Part shown: positions 42,990-52,943 of the stretch, piece by piece
Numbering within the stretch: the stretch's first letter is position 1
Layout of the letters: the number at the start of each line of letters is the position of its first letter
DNA from: an uncultured Granulosicoccaceae bacterium
GTDB lineage: Bacteria; Pseudomonadota; Gammaproteobacteria; Granulosicoccales; Granulosicoccaceae
Assembly (NCBI GenBank): GCA_937998875.1
Contig: CALLBO010000009.1
Span: 1-64,000, forward strand
Direction of reading: 5' to 3'
DNA length: 64,000 bases
Notes under the pieces: generated by a model
What the model saw: the letters and a program-made list of their open reading frames with translations, nothing else
Told to the model about the DNA's origin: nothing
The model's database searches: none
Program-made: the position numbers and the translations under genes

Positions 42990-44324
42990 ATGCCAGCCAA
43001 ATCACATTTATCTGTTGAACGATCCCGAATCATACTGATCGGTTTGTTTGGCGTTGCTGTTGGCTGGGTGATCGGCTCAGTCTGGATGGGCCTTGCAATC
43101 TCCTATTTTGCCTACGCCTGCTGGCTTGTTTACCAGGCAGATCAAGTCGATACCTGGCTGGACAAAGGTGCAAAAAGAAGTACTGCGCCTGATACCGATG
43201 GTGTTATTGGTAATATTGAAAAGCTTATTTTTCGCAGCAAACAAAGCGATAAAGACCGCAAAGCACGGATGAAAAGAATTCTTGGCTGGTATAACCGATC
43301 CGCCTCGGCACTACCGGACGCAACAGTTGTCACCAATGATAACTTTGAAATTATCTGGGCAAACGAAGCTGCACAAACCAATCTTGGTATTCGTGGCAAT
43401 CGGGATGCTGGCCAGCGAATAGACAACCTTGTACGTGATATCGGTTTTCAAAAATACGTTAGGGATAACAACCCTGAAGAAATCGAAATAGAGTTCCAGT
43501 CACCGGCAAACAAAAACATTACTTTAGCAGTCAGACGGGTTGCCTACGCAGAGAACATGTACCTGTTCAGTGCACGTGATGTGAGTCAGCGCGTACAGTT
43601 GCGTGAAACGCGTGCAGCCTTCATTGCTAATGCTTCACACGAATTAAAAACCCCACTTACCGTTGTGAATGGTTATCTGGAACTTCTCGGTGAAGATGCA
43701 TCGTTACCACTTGAAGCCAGACAAAAAATTGCCATTGCAGAGGAACACGCGATCCGCATGAAAGATATCGTCACTGATCTACTGACGCTATCCAGACTGG
43801 AGAATCAGCAACTCGAACAATCCAAACTGACACCAATAGCAGTCGGCGACATGCTCGAGTCGATTTGTGAAGACATAAAAGACAACAAGCTGGGCAGCAA
43901 TCACACCTTTGAAACCAACATTGATAACCGTATTTACTTGTCCGGAAGTGAATCAGAGATCAAAAGTATCTGCACCAACCTGTGCATTAACGCAGTACAA
44001 CATACTCCCGCAGGTACCGTTGTACAGATAGGATGGCAAGCCACCCCTGATGGTGGTGCACGATTGCTGGTCAGTGACAACGGGCCGGGTATACCACCAC
44101 AACACATTACTCATGTCACCGAGCGCTTTTATCGGGTCGACAGCGAACAGTCACGCGAATCCGGTGGTACCGGTCTTGGGCTGTCTATTGTCAAACACGT
44201 TGTCCACCGCCATCAGGGTGAACTCCGGATCAGCAGCATGCCGGGCCGTGGCACCACCTTTGAGATTCTTTTTCCGGTAGAGAAAATCCTCACTGAACAG
44301 GAGGCTCACGCGGCATCGCTCTAA
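42990..44324 (+). CDS. phoR: Phosphate regulon sensor histidine kinase PhoR
   Basis: A 444-residue inner-membrane kinase. Two hydrophobic segments lie within the first 50 residues (IILIGLFGVAVGWVIGSV, then MGLAISYFAYACWLVY) with no periplasmic sensor domain, as in PhoR. A PAS domain follows (ALPDATVVTNDNFEIIWAN), then the phospho-acceptor segment ASHELKTPLTVVNGY and the ATP-binding domain with DNGPGIP and GGTGLGLSIV. It senses phosphate through the PstSCAB-PhoU complex encoded downstream and controls PhoB. Confidence 0.9.
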   Translation: MPAKSHLSVERSRIILIGLFGVAVGWVIGSVWMGLAISYFAYACWLVYQADQVDTWLDKGAKRSTAPDTDGVIGNIEKLIFRSKQSDKDRKARMKRILGWYNRSASALPDATVVTNDNFEIIWANEAAQTNLGIRGNRDAGQRIDNLVRDIGFQKYVRDNNPEEIEIEFQSPANKNITLAVRRVAYAENMYLFSARDVSQRVQLRETRAAFIANASHELKTPLTVVNGYLELLGEDASLPLEARQKIAIAEEHAIRMKDIVTDLLTLSRLENQQLEQSKLTPIAVGDMLESICEDIKDNKLGSNHTFETNIDNRIYLSGSESEIKSICTNLCINAVQHTPAGTVVQIGWQATPDGGARLLVSDNGPGIPPQHITHVTERFYRVDSEQSRESGGTGLGLSIVKHVVHRHQGELRISSMPGRGTTFEILFPVEKILTEQEAHAASL

Positions 44325-44374
44325 CATTGAGCGCCTAATGCCCGCTCGCAAAAGCGTGCGAGCATCCGGCAGGC

Positions 44375-44408
44375 TTGTCACGAAAGGTTCATATTCGGGA
44401 TCTATACT
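44375..44408 (+). promoter_or_regulatory. Pho box and -10 element of the pstS promoter
   Basis: TTGTCAC (44375-44381) and GGTTCAT (44386-44392) are two direct half-sites with 11-base spacing, close to the Pho box consensus. A -10 hexamer TATACT (44403-44408) starts ten bases after the second half-site, which is the geometry of PhoB-activated promoters where the box replaces the -35. The ATG of pstS is 36 bases downstream. Confidence 0.65.
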
Positions 44409-44444
44409 AAGGCAATTGTAAATAACGTAGGGAATCAACCATAA

Positions 44445-45527
44445 ATGACTAGAATTAGCGCAATCTCAAAAACCGCGAAGAAAACTGCCACTATCGCCGC
44501 ACAGGTTACAGCGCTGCTGCTAGCCAGCAGCATGGCATCCGCTCAGACAGCACGCGATCAGATCAGTATTGTCGGCTCCTCAACGGTCTATCCATTTGCG
44601 ACGGTTGTCGCCGAAAAATTCGGCCAGACCTCCAAACACAAAACGCCTAAAATCGAATCTACCGGTTCCGGCGGCGGTATGAAGTTGTTTTGCAATGGCG
44701 TTGGTGTTGAGCACCCTGATATCACCAACAGCTCACGTCGCATTAAAAAAGGCGAGTTTGAAAGCTGCGCTGAAAATGGCGTTACAGAAATTATTGAGGT
44801 GTTGATTGGCTACGATGGCATCACCCTGTCAAACTCGATCGACGCCGAGCTGTTCGAGCTGACTCGCAAAGATATCTTCCTGGCTCTGGCTAAAGAAGTT
44901 CCAGATCCGGATGGCGGTGACGAGCTGATAGAAAACCCTTATGTGCAATGGTTCGATGTTAATCCTGACTTACCAGAAATAGACATTGAAGTAATCGGCC
45001 CACCCCCAACATCGGGTACACGTGATGCATTCGTCGAGCTTGCAATGGAAGGTGGTTGTAAGTCGATTGAATCTATCGCAGCGCTGAAAGAGTCTGACAG
45101 CCAGACGTTTAAAGAAGTCTGCCACACCATTCGTGAAGACGGTGCATTCATTGAAGCCGGTGAAAATGACAATCTGATTGTGCAAAAGCTTGAAGCGAAC
45201 CCGGATGCACTGGGCATTTTCGGTTTCAGTTTTCTGGAACAGAACAGCGATCTGGTTCAACCTTCTTATATTGACGGTTTTGAACCAACCTTTGAATCGA
45301 TTGCCGACGGCAGCTACCCTGTATCACGACCGCTGTATTTTTATGTAAAGAAAGCACACGTAGGCGTAATACCGGGCATTGATGAGTTCCTGGCTGAATT
45401 CACCAGCGAAGGCGCCTGGGGTGAGGAAGGTTATCTTGCAGACAAAGGCATGATCCCGTTAGGTGACGACATTCGCGAAGAAAGTGCAGCAAGCATTGCC
45501 GCTCTTGAAACGATGACGATGGACTAA
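44445..45527 (+). CDS. pstS: Periplasmic phosphate-binding protein PstS
   Basis: A 360-residue periplasmic protein with a long signal peptide ending SSMASA. The phosphate-binding strands appear as IVGSSTVYPFATVVAE, ESTGSGGGMKLFC and a loop with TSGTRDAF, in which Ser/Thr/Gly amides and an Arg bind the anion. It delivers phosphate to PstCA. It belongs to a PstS-like branch distinct from E. coli PstS in sequence but with the same site layout. Preceded by a Pho box and followed by a terminator, so it should be made in excess of the transporter. Confidence 0.9.
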   Translation: MTRISAISKTAKKTATIAAQVTALLLASSMASAQTARDQISIVGSSTVYPFATVVAEKFGQTSKHKTPKIESTGSGGGMKLFCNGVGVEHPDITNSSRRIKKGEFESCAENGVTEIIEVLIGYDGITLSNSIDAELFELTRKDIFLALAKEVPDPDGGDELIENPYVQWFDVNPDLPEIDIEVIGPPPTSGTRDAFVELAMEGGCKSIESIAALKESDSQTFKEVCHTIREDGAFIEAGENDNLIVQKLEANPDALGIFGFSFLEQNSDLVQPSYIDGFEPTFESIADGSYPVSRPLYFYVKKAHVGVIPGIDEFLAEFTSEGAWGEEGYLADKGMIPLGDDIREESAASIAALETMTMD

Positions 45528-45622
45528 CCCGTATTTTTCACGAGAGTGGGCTTTGCGGGAAGTTCGGTGGCACTTTACTTTGCCACAGCCCGCTGACTCA
45601 CTTATCATTAGTTACAATGAAC

Positions 45623-45650
45623 AACGGAGCTGGTGAGGCTCCGTTTTTTT
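45623..45650 (+). terminator. Intrinsic terminator or attenuator between pstS and pstC
   Basis: Stem AACGGAGC with GCTCCGTT and a 7-base loop is followed by seven U residues. It lies 95 bases after the pstS stop and 75 before the pstC start on the same strand. Partial readthrough would make the binding protein more abundant than the membrane components. A second potential stem (GTGGCA with TGCCAC) lies just upstream. Confidence 0.85.
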
Positions 45651-45724
45651 GCGTTATAAAACAACGCATTCATGCAGCGCCAGTAACGAGCTTGAGAACC
45701 TATGCAATTTGAGATCCTGGCATC

Positions 45725-47104
45725 ATGAGCACCAGCATGTTGTTTCTGGTCATTTTCATACTGACTGCTATCGCTTATGTACTTGGCAGATCACGTGCCG
45801 CGACCTTGCGAAAAAATGGCACATTAATGCATTCGCTGCCACGGTACTACGGTTATCTCACCGCAATTTATACTGCACTACCTGCATTGATAGTCCTTAT
45901 CATCTGGTCAGTCGCGGAACCAACAATACTTAAGAAAAGTACCATGGGCACCTTGTCTGCAGAAGTTCAAAGCCTGCCGGAAGGTGAGCGCAATCTCGTA
46001 CTCAATGATATTAAGAACCTTGCAACCGGTGGAATATCGCAGTCAGCGAACGACTCTGTCCGAACCGCTGCAGCAGCTCACTACGCAGAAACCCGGGACC
46101 GCAGTCGTTTACTGAAAAGCATTGCCGTTATTCTCACGGCTTTAGCGGGTTTCTTTTACGGTCTTAAGAAGATCCATTCCAACACCCGTGCAAGAGTGGC
46201 TGTTGAGCGCGCAATTATGATTGCTCTTATCGGTTGCAGTTGCATTGCCATTTTCACGACTCTGGGCATTGTGCTCTCCGTGCTGTTTGAATCCCTGCGA
46301 TTCTTTAACAAGGTGCCGTTTACCGAATTTGCTTTCGGTTTGCACTGGAGTCCGCAAACTTCCATACGTGCAGATCAGGTTGGCAGTTCCGGGAGCTTCG
46401 GAGCAGTTCCGATCTTTGCAGGTACGCTTTTGATCTCGGCTATCGCAATGCTTGTAGCGGTACCATTCGGCCTGATGTCTGCAATCTATCTTGCGGAATA
46501 TGCAAGCAGCACGGTTCGCGCCTGGGCCAAACCACTTCTGGAGATTCTCGCAGGCATACCAACCGTGGTCTATGGCTTCTTTGCAGCGCTCACCGTCGCA
46601 CCACTGATTCGCAATGTTGGTGAGTCCATCGGTCTCGACGTCGCGTCTGAAAGCGCGCTTGCTGCAGGCCTGGTGATGGGCATCATGATTATTCCGTTTG
46701 TCTCTTCACTGTCTGATGATGTTATCACTGCAGTACCGCAAGCGATGCGTGATGGATCACTCGGGCTGGGTGCGACCAAATCTGAAACGATTAAGAAGGT
46801 GGTTATTCCTGCCGCGCTGCCCGGCATAGTTGGTGGAATACTATTGGCGGTATCACGTGCGATAGGTGAAACCATGATCGTAGTAATGGCAGCCGGCCTT
46901 GCTGCAAACCTCACCATAAACCCACTCGAAGCGGTAACCACTGTGACCGTGCAGATCGTCACTCTCTTAACCGGGGATCAGGCATTCGACAGTCCAAAAA
47001 CACTGGCAGCCTTTGCCCTTGGCTTAATGTTGTTTGTCACCACACTGATTCTTAATGTGATCGCACTACGAACCGTTCGCAAGTATCGGGAGCAATACGA
47101 TTGA
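45725..47104 (+). CDS. pstC: Phosphate ABC transporter permease PstC
   Basis: A 459-residue membrane subunit. The N-terminal half adds helices and a hydrophilic region absent from E. coli PstC (319 residues): TMs at about 3-22 and 40-62, a soluble stretch to about 130, then the ABC permease core with six helices. The inner-membrane coupling loop, with DGSLGLGATKSETIKKVVIPAALPGI, matches the EAA motif. It acts with PstA and PstB to import phosphate. The stop codon overlaps the TTG start of pstA. Confidence 0.9.
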   Translation: MSTSMLFLVIFILTAIAYVLGRSRAATLRKNGTLMHSLPRYYGYLTAIYTALPALIVLIIWSVAEPTILKKSTMGTLSAEVQSLPEGERNLVLNDIKNLATGGISQSANDSVRTAAAAHYAETRDRSRLLKSIAVILTALAGFFYGLKKIHSNTRARVAVERAIMIALIGCSCIAIFTTLGIVLSVLFESLRFFNKVPFTEFAFGLHWSPQTSIRADQVGSSGSFGAVPIFAGTLLISAIAMLVAVPFGLMSAIYLAEYASSTVRAWAKPLLEILAGIPTVVYGFFAALTVAPLIRNVGESIGLDVASESALAAGLVMGIMIIPFVSSLSDDVITAVPQAMRDGSLGLGATKSETIKKVVIPAALPGIVGGILLAVSRAIGETMIVVMAAGLAANLTINPLEAVTTVTVQIVTLLTGDQAFDSPKTLAAFALGLMLFVTTLILNVIALRTVRKYREQYD

Positions 47105-48411
47105 ATAACGAATCTCAAGATACTTCGGCCACGGTATCCGACACCACAGAAAAGGTGCGCAAATCACTCGGCAAACGCTACGCGCGGGAAAAGCGTTTTA
47201 AGCTGTTTGGCGTTATTGCCATAGTTGCGAGTCTATCCTTTCTTGCCGTGTTGATTATCAGTATCACGATTCGCGGCTTGCCAGCTTTCAAACAGACATT
47301 TTTAAATCTTGACGTCACTCTTGATGCAGACACACTGGGAGTCGATGAGAATCCGGATGAAGATGCACTGCGCAAGGCCAATTACAACGGCTCGATCAAA
47401 AACTCTTTGCTAGCGCTATTTCCCGACGTAAAAAAGCGCAAAGACAAAAAGGCACTGTACAAGTTCGTCAGCACCGGCGGGCAATATGACTTACAAGCGA
47501 TGGTAATGGCAGATCCTTCCCTTATTGGTCAAACGATCAACGTATGGCTACCGGTAGGTGATGATGCCAGTGGCTACCTTAGAGGCCACATCGACACCTC
47601 GGTACCGGAAAAAAAGCGGCGATTTAAAGACAACCAGATTACCTGGATAGAAGAACTCAAAGCAGACAATAAGGTTCAAACAAAATTTAACCATACATTT
47701 TTCAGCCGCGGCGACTCGCGTGAACCTGAAATGGCGGGCATAAAAGGCTCACTGTTCGGCTCAATACTGACCCTGATGGTTACCCTTGCGCTGTCTTTTC
47801 CAATTGCCGTTGCAACCGCCATCTACCTGGAGGAGTTCGCGCCAAAAAACCGCTGGACAGACATTATCGAGGTGAATATCAATAATCTCGCGGCTGTCCC
47901 CTCCATTGTCTTTGGTCTGCTTGGTCTGGCAATATTTATCAACTTCTTTAACCTGCCCCGCAGCGCACCGATAGTCGGGGGTCTGGTGTTGTCGTTGATG
48001 ACGCTACCCACCATCATCATCTCCGCACGTGCAGCATTGAAGTCTGTACCGCCGTCCATACGCGATGCAGCACTTGGCCTGGGTGCTTCAAACCTGCAAG
48101 TCGTATTTCATCATGTACTACCTCTGGCGATGCCGGGTATCCTTACCGGTACTATTATCGGCATGGCTCAGGCGCTGGGTGAAACTGCACCACTTCTCAT
48201 GATTGGTATGGTGGCATTTATCGTAGACGTTCCAACCTCACTCACCGACCCTGCGACCGTATTGCCGGTGCAGATTTTTCAATGGGCAGACTTGCCTGAA
48301 AAAGGTTTTGTCGAGAAAACTTCCGCTGCCATCATGGTGCTGTTGGGATTTTTAATCGCAATGAACGCAATTGCGGTACTGCTTCGACGCAAGTTTGAAC
48401 AGAAATGGTAG
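47101..48411 (+). CDS. pstA: Phosphate ABC transporter permease PstA
   Basis: A 436-residue permease. After one N-terminal helix (IVASLSFLAVLIISITI) there is a soluble insertion of about 150 residues before the core helices, corresponding to the DUF3333 region found in PstA of many proteobacteria. The core contains the coupling loop with DAALGLGASNLQVVFHHVLPLAMPGI. The start is a TTG overlapping the TGA stop of pstC (translational coupling). pstB follows after 90 bp. Confidence 0.9.
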   Translation: MNNESQDTSATVSDTTEKVRKSLGKRYAREKRFKLFGVIAIVASLSFLAVLIISITIRGLPAFKQTFLNLDVTLDADTLGVDENPDEDALRKANYNGSIKNSLLALFPDVKKRKDKKALYKFVSTGGQYDLQAMVMADPSLIGQTINVWLPVGDDASGYLRGHIDTSVPEKKRRFKDNQITWIEELKADNKVQTKFNHTFFSRGDSREPEMAGIKGSLFGSILTLMVTLALSFPIAVATAIYLEEFAPKNRWTDIIEVNINNLAAVPSIVFGLLGLAIFINFFNLPRSAPIVGGLVLSLMTLPTIIISARAALKSVPPSIRDAALGLGASNLQVVFHHVLPLAMPGILTGTIIGMAQALGETAPLLMIGMVAFIVDVPTSLTDPATVLPVQIFQWADLPEKGFVEKTSAAIMVLLGFLIAMNAIAVLLRRKFEQKW

Positions 48412-48501
48412 TGTATCGATTAACGCTTACCAGTAGCGAACACACTGGACTTATTCGCCAGTACCCCAAAATGCGCGCAGGAATGTACGCAGGAAATTAT
48501 C

Positions 48502-49374
48502 ATGAGTAAAGAAAACAACGTTCCCGCGCTTGATCTTGAGCCGGACACGCCCACCGAGCAGACAATTGAAGAAATTGTTGCCTCTCTGGGTGACACGGTT
48601 GGTGAGACGCGGGTAGACAACCCGAAGATGTCCGTCTCCAACGTCGACGTTTTCTACGCAGAAAAACAGGCTATCTTCGGGGTAGATCTGGACATTGCCA
48701 ACAATGAAGTAATCTCGATGATCGGCCCCTCTGGGTGTGGCAAGTCCACACTTCTACGCTGCCTCAATCGAATGAATGACACCATCCCGATTTGTCGCGT
48801 CACCGGTGAAATAACGCTGGATGGCGAAGGCATTTACAGCAAAGAAACAGATCCGGTTTTATTGCGGGCACGCGTTGGTATGGTTTTCCAGAAGCCAAAT
48901 CCGTTTCCAAAATCTATTTATGAAAATGTTGCCTACGGGCCTCGACTACATGGGTTAAACCGCAACAAGGCAGATCTTGATGACATCGTTGTGAACAGCC
49001 TGCGCAAAGCCGGTATCTATGAAGAGGTGAAGAATCGACTCGACGATGCAGGCACAAGTTTGTCAGGTGGTCAGCAGCAAAGACTGTGTATTGCACGCAC
49101 AATCGCCTGCAGCCCTGAAGTGATACTTATGGATGAACCCTGTTCTGCACTCGACCCGATAGCCACCGCAAAGATTGAAGAATTAATCGATGAGCTGCGC
49201 GAGAACTACGCAATCGCTATTGTTACTCACTCTATGCAGCAGGCGGCACGAGTATCGCAACGAACTGCTTATTTCCATTTGGGTAAGCTGGTTGAAGTTG
49301 GTGACACAGACACTATATTCACCAACCCGCGCCATGAACTGACCGAAAACTATATCACCGGCCGCTTCGGATAG
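48502..49374 (+). CDS. pstB: Phosphate ABC transporter ATP-binding protein PstB
   Basis: A 290-residue ATPase with Walker [10 protein letters not shown], signature LSGGQQQR, Walker [14 protein letters not shown] and the switch His in VTHSMQQ. The first 45 residues are an acidic extension compared with E. coli PstB. It powers PstCA. The start is an ATG at 48502. Confidence 0.95.
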   Translation: MSKENNVPALDLEPDTPTEQTIEEIVASLGDTVGETRVDNPKMSVSNVDVFYAEKQAIFGVDLDIANNEVISMIGPSGCGKSTLLRCLNRMNDTIPICRVTGEITLDGEGIYSKETDPVLLRARVGMVFQKPNPFPKSIYENVAYGPRLHGLNRNKADLDDIVVNSLRKAGIYEEVKNRLDDAGTSLSGGQQQRLCIARTIACSPEVILMDEPCSALDPIATAKIEELIDELRENYAIAIVTHSMQQAARVSQRTAYFHLGKLVEVGDTDTIFTNPRHELTENYITGRFG

Positions 49375-49443
49375 CGGTAATCGTATTCACCCTGTCTTTG
49401 TCGCAACCAAGCGCAATAAATAAAGCCACTACCGAGCACAGCC

Positions 49444-50154
49444 ATGAGAACATTTAACCCGGAAGGACATACCGCTCACGCTTTTGACGTTGAATTAAAT
49501 GACGTAAAGCACAAGGTGATGACGATGGGTGGGCTGGTCGAATCAATGGTTCACAATGGCCTTCAGGCAGTATTAACGATGGATGAAGGTATTGGCCTGC
49601 AAGTCATGGAAGACGATCATCAGGCCAATCAGTTCGAACTGGATATTGATGAAGACTGCACAAGAATTCTTGCCCGCCGACAACCCGCTGCCAGTGACTT
49701 AAGACTGGTGCTTACAATCATCAAAACCATCAGCGATCTTGAACGCATCGGTGATGAAGCTGAAAAGCTGGGCCGTATCGGCGTGAAGCTATCAAACGAA
49801 AGCAACGTTCCGACCTACTATAACGATCTTCATCATTTGGGTGAGCAAGTTAAAGGCATGCTGCGCGACGCACTTGATGCATTCACCCGCATGGATGTCG
49901 AAGCGGCTTTTCACACCGCCGCAAGGGATGAGGCGATCGACAAAGAGTACGCAAATTTCTCACGCCTGTTAATTTCACACATGATGGAAAACCCTGCCAA
50001 CATCAGCCATGCGCTCGACGTAAGCTGGTGTGCCAGATCACTTGAGCGTGTCGCCGACCACGCCTGCAATATCTGTGAATATGTGATTTATCTGGTTGAA
50101 GGACAGGATATCCGCCATAGCAACCTGGATGAGATGCGTAAAAAGTTACTGTAG
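49444..50154 (+). CDS. phoU: Phosphate-signalling regulator PhoU
   Basis: A 236-residue all-helical protein of two similar three-helix bundles. The metal-binding segments ISDLERIGDEAEKLGRI and ARSLERVADHACNICEYV are conserved. PhoU links PstSCAB to PhoR, keeping the regulon off when phosphate is plentiful. It is the last gene of the operon; the next gene, dgkA, converges on it. Confidence 0.95.
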   Translation: MRTFNPEGHTAHAFDVELNDVKHKVMTMGGLVESMVHNGLQAVLTMDEGIGLQVMEDDHQANQFELDIDEDCTRILARRQPAASDLRLVLTIIKTISDLERIGDEAEKLGRIGVKLSNESNVPTYYNDLHHLGEQVKGMLRDALDAFTRMDVEAAFHTAARDEAIDKEYANFSRLLISHMMENPANISHALDVSWCARSLERVADHACNICEYVIYLVEGQDIRHSNLDEMRKKLL

Positions 50155-50216
50155 CAGGTGACATAGGTTAGGCACATCTGGAAGGTGGCCATAAAGAAGG
50201 TTACGCTAAGCAAACC

Positions 50217-50576
50217 TCAAGATAGCAAAACCCCGAGCCATACAACCACAACCAACCCTAAAGCAAGCAACACAGCAGCCGATCCGGCATCTTTGGCGGC
50301 ACCTGAAAGTTCGTGGTATTCATCACCAATGCGGTCGACGACTTTCTCTATTGCAGAATTCAGCAACTCCACGATCAGCAACAACAAGACGCTGGCAATA
50401 AGTAAGGCAATATCCCGTGACGAACCGCCGACAAAAAAGGCAAGCGGCAGCAAAACTAACGCAAGCCATACTTCCTGACGGAAAGCAGCCTCAGTAACAT
50501 AAGTACTCTGCAGGCCTTTCATAGAAAAACCGAATGCCGAGATCAGCCGTGCAAATCCGGTAGCTTCATTTTTCAT
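50217..50576 (-). CDS. dgkA: Diacylglycerol kinase
   Basis: A 119-residue trimeric inner-membrane kinase. The motif EAAFRQEVWL and ELLNSAIEKVVDRIGDEYHELSGAAKDAGSAAV, with the catalytic Glu and Asp residues, are intact, as are the three membrane helices. It recycles diacylglycerol to phosphatidic acid. The next gene upstream on the same strand is the EAL protein. Confidence 0.95.
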   Translation of the reverse strand: MKNEATGFARLISAFGFSMKGLQSTYVTEAAFRQEVWLALVLLPLAFFVGGSSRDIALLIASVLLLLIVELLNSAIEKVVDRIGDEYHELSGAAKDAGSAAVLLALGLVVVVWLGVLLS

Positions 50577-50624
50577 ACAGCCACTCTTGTATATCTACTG
50601 CTACAAGTGCTACAGATGTCGACC

Positions 50625-52640
50625 TTAATGGAGTATAAGCTCTTTGCCTGCTGGTTCCGTGGTATTCCAACCAAGATCCTGCTTAACGCGCTCGCAGGTT
50701 TGTTGCTCCCACGCCTGGTCAAAACCACTTACCGCTTTGCTCAGACTGTGACCCTGAATGATGCCAACGCCGATATCTTTAACCAGTTCATCAAGACTTA
50801 GCTTGCTGTGGATATCAACGCCCTCGAGAATGACACTTGCCCCCTGCTTGCTCTGGCTGTCAATTAAGTACCGGATCAAAGTACTCGCCATCTGCGTGTC
50901 GAAAGACAGAATATCACGATCAATTTTTACATAATGCGGCTTGAGCCGATCAAGTCTTGAAAGAGAAGAGTTTCCGACCCCAAAATCGTCAATCGCAAAA
51001 CGCACACCGGTTAGCTTGATAAGCTGATCAACCAGTTCACGATAATCATCAAGTTGCTGACGTGCTTCAATCTGATACTCCGGTGAAACCACAGTTTTTT
51101 CCGACACTTCCATAATCAAATGATGCCCGCTGAGCACCTCAGACCTCGCCAGCAGCTCATACAACAACTCGCGATATGCCACTGATCTCAATGTAGCCGG
51201 GTATATGTTTAACGACAATGGTTTGATATCGGAAGCTGGTAGTGATTCCAGAACCTGCGCCTCATAACTTGCCAGTGAAATCCGCAGCAGCGTTGAATCC
51301 AGCTCAGACTGAAAACCCATTCCCCACAGACTAGCTGTATTAAAGACTTCAACCGGTGCACCATTTGAGCTTTCATGTTCCCGCGCCAATGCTTCGTAGG
51401 CGAATACTTCTACATGTTCGGTTTCACGATCAAACCGAAACATTGGTTCGAAATGAATATTCAGATTTGCCAGTTGATTGCGGAATATTCGACGGCGATC
51501 TTCGTACATATCTTTGCTGACAAAGCGATAATTCCTGCGCAATGCGTCATATACACGCGCCTTAAGTTTCTCAAAGGTTTCAAACTTTGACCATGCCAGC
51601 TCATCATGCAAAGTGTTTATGACAGTACTCAGGATCTCTGTAAGTGGAAAACGAGTAAAACCACCCTTCGCAGCCACAAACACACCGCAGTTCGGTAATT
51701 TTTCGTTTACCACAACCATGCACTCAATACTGCTGCCGGACTCGGGAGCCAGCTGCGGTAAAAAGTTTTGTAGTCGAAGCGAACACTTACTCAACTCATG
51801 CGAGTAAACCTTCAGCGCGTCTTCAAGCACACTATGTACAACGGATGCAGAGCACTCATGCACCGGTTGATTGGATTCTGCTTCATATATATGGAGAGTT
51901 CCGTTCTTGCTACGGTAATAACAATAAACCATCTCGGCCCCGAGCACAGTTCGCACTGCTTCCGAAAACAGATTCAGATTGCGTCGACGGTCATGCATGC
52001 GCATTACCTGTAATCGCCCGATTAAGTGTTCGATAAAATCATCATAAGCGCTCATATGGCACGGCAGCGGTTCTACCGTTTCTGCTATCTGAGAAGCACC
52101 TTCGAGCCTTGCATCAAAAACCAGTTCAGAGAACTGAAATGATCCGGCACTGGTAACGTCTGTAGAGACAGCCTGACTTTTTCTAACGATACCCTGGCCA
52201 AAGAACTCCCTGGCGCGCTGCTCAAACGTCACAAGCGCTGCGTCGAGATGCTCACTGTAAGCGCACACCGGCGCCATGAAACTTAAAGGCGAGTTTTCAA
52301 ATGCGGTGTCTGCTTTGGTTATCAACGGGATAACGAGCGCCCTGCCGGTAACCGATTTACGAGTTGCAAGATAAGCAGCACGCGATGAGCATGCTCCGTT
52401 TAAGCTGTCTTCATCAATTAAAAACACCAGCAACGTGGCATCGTCTGAGACCGAGTCCATCGCATCCGCTTTGGTGACATCACAATAATCAATGCAGTTG
52501 ATTAGCTTGTGCGACTGAAGTTTCTCGAGCAGTCGCGAGACGCGTTGCTGGACTTCATCACTACAGCTGCTCGCTGCAAACACAACAGCGTCCTGACACT
52601 GGACACGGGTCGCGCTTAGTTGGCTTTCAGATTCGACCAT
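50625..52640 (-). CDS. EAL-domain cyclic-di-GMP phosphodiesterase with TIR-like and GAF-like N-terminal domains
   Basis: A protein of 671 residues from the ATG at 52640 (a longer frame to a GTG at 52778 adds a Cys-rich tail with no support). Residues about 12-150 look TIR-like: VVFAASSCSDEVQQRVSRLL, then a DDATLLVFLIDEDS strand and a VIPLI strand, but the usual catalytic Glu position is Arg. A GAF-like region follows (about 190-340). The last 270 residues are an EAL domain: YEALAREHES (the EAL motif), LSLNIYPATL, MEVSEK, FAIDDFGVGNSSL (DDFG) and YVKIDRD, all expected in an active phosphodiesterase that cleaves c-di-GMP. The gene at 31026 looks like a decayed relative. No GGDEF domain is present. 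Confidence 0.8.
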   Translation of the reverse strand: MVESESQLSATRVQCQDAVVFAASSCSDEVQQRVSRLLEKLQSHKLINCIDYCDVTKADAMDSVSDDATLLVFLIDEDSLNGACSSRAAYLATRKSVTGRALVIPLITKADTAFENSPLSFMAPVCAYSEHLDAALVTFEQRAREFFGQGIVRKSQAVSTDVTSAGSFQFSELVFDARLEGASQIAETVEPLPCHMSAYDDFIEHLIGRLQVMRMHDRRRNLNLFSEAVRTVLGAEMVYCYYRSKNGTLHIYEAESNQPVHECSASVVHSVLEDALKVYSHELSKCSLRLQNFLPQLAPESGSSIECMVVVNEKLPNCGVFVAAKGGFTRFPLTEILSTVINTLHDELAWSKFETFEKLKARVYDALRRNYRFVSKDMYEDRRRIFRNQLANLNIHFEPMFRFDRETEHVEVFAYEALAREHESSNGAPVEVFNTASLWGMGFQSELDSTLLRISLASYEAQVLESLPASDIKPLSLNIYPATLRSVAYRELLYELLARSEVLSGHHLIMEVSEKTVVSPEYQIEARQQLDDYRELVDQLIKLTGVRFAIDDFGVGNSSLSRLDRLKPHYVKIDRDILSFDTQMASTLIRYLIDSQSKQGASVILEGVDIHSKLSLDELVKDIGVGIIQGHSLSKAVSGFDQAWEQQTCERVKQDLGWNTTEPAGKELILH

Positions 52641-52943
52641 GTTTGGTAACTCAATATTGTTTTTATAGTTATTATTGAGCAGAGCCCTGCACCCCGCTGG
52701 ACACTGCACGCACTTTGTACCACGAGGTAAGCAAGTCGTACTAACGCGTTTTCCGGCGAACTTAAAGTAAAGTCTCACGAGGGTGCGAAAAGCTACAGAT
52801 AACTATCTGTTTCTAAAACTGGACATTAATATTACACAACGGACAGCTAATTGCCTACCTGCGCCAAATTGGTCTATACGGATGCAATCCGCGCAGAATT
52901 CGCTCAATAGCCGGTCCGCCAACACTGTCGGTAGAATAATCAA

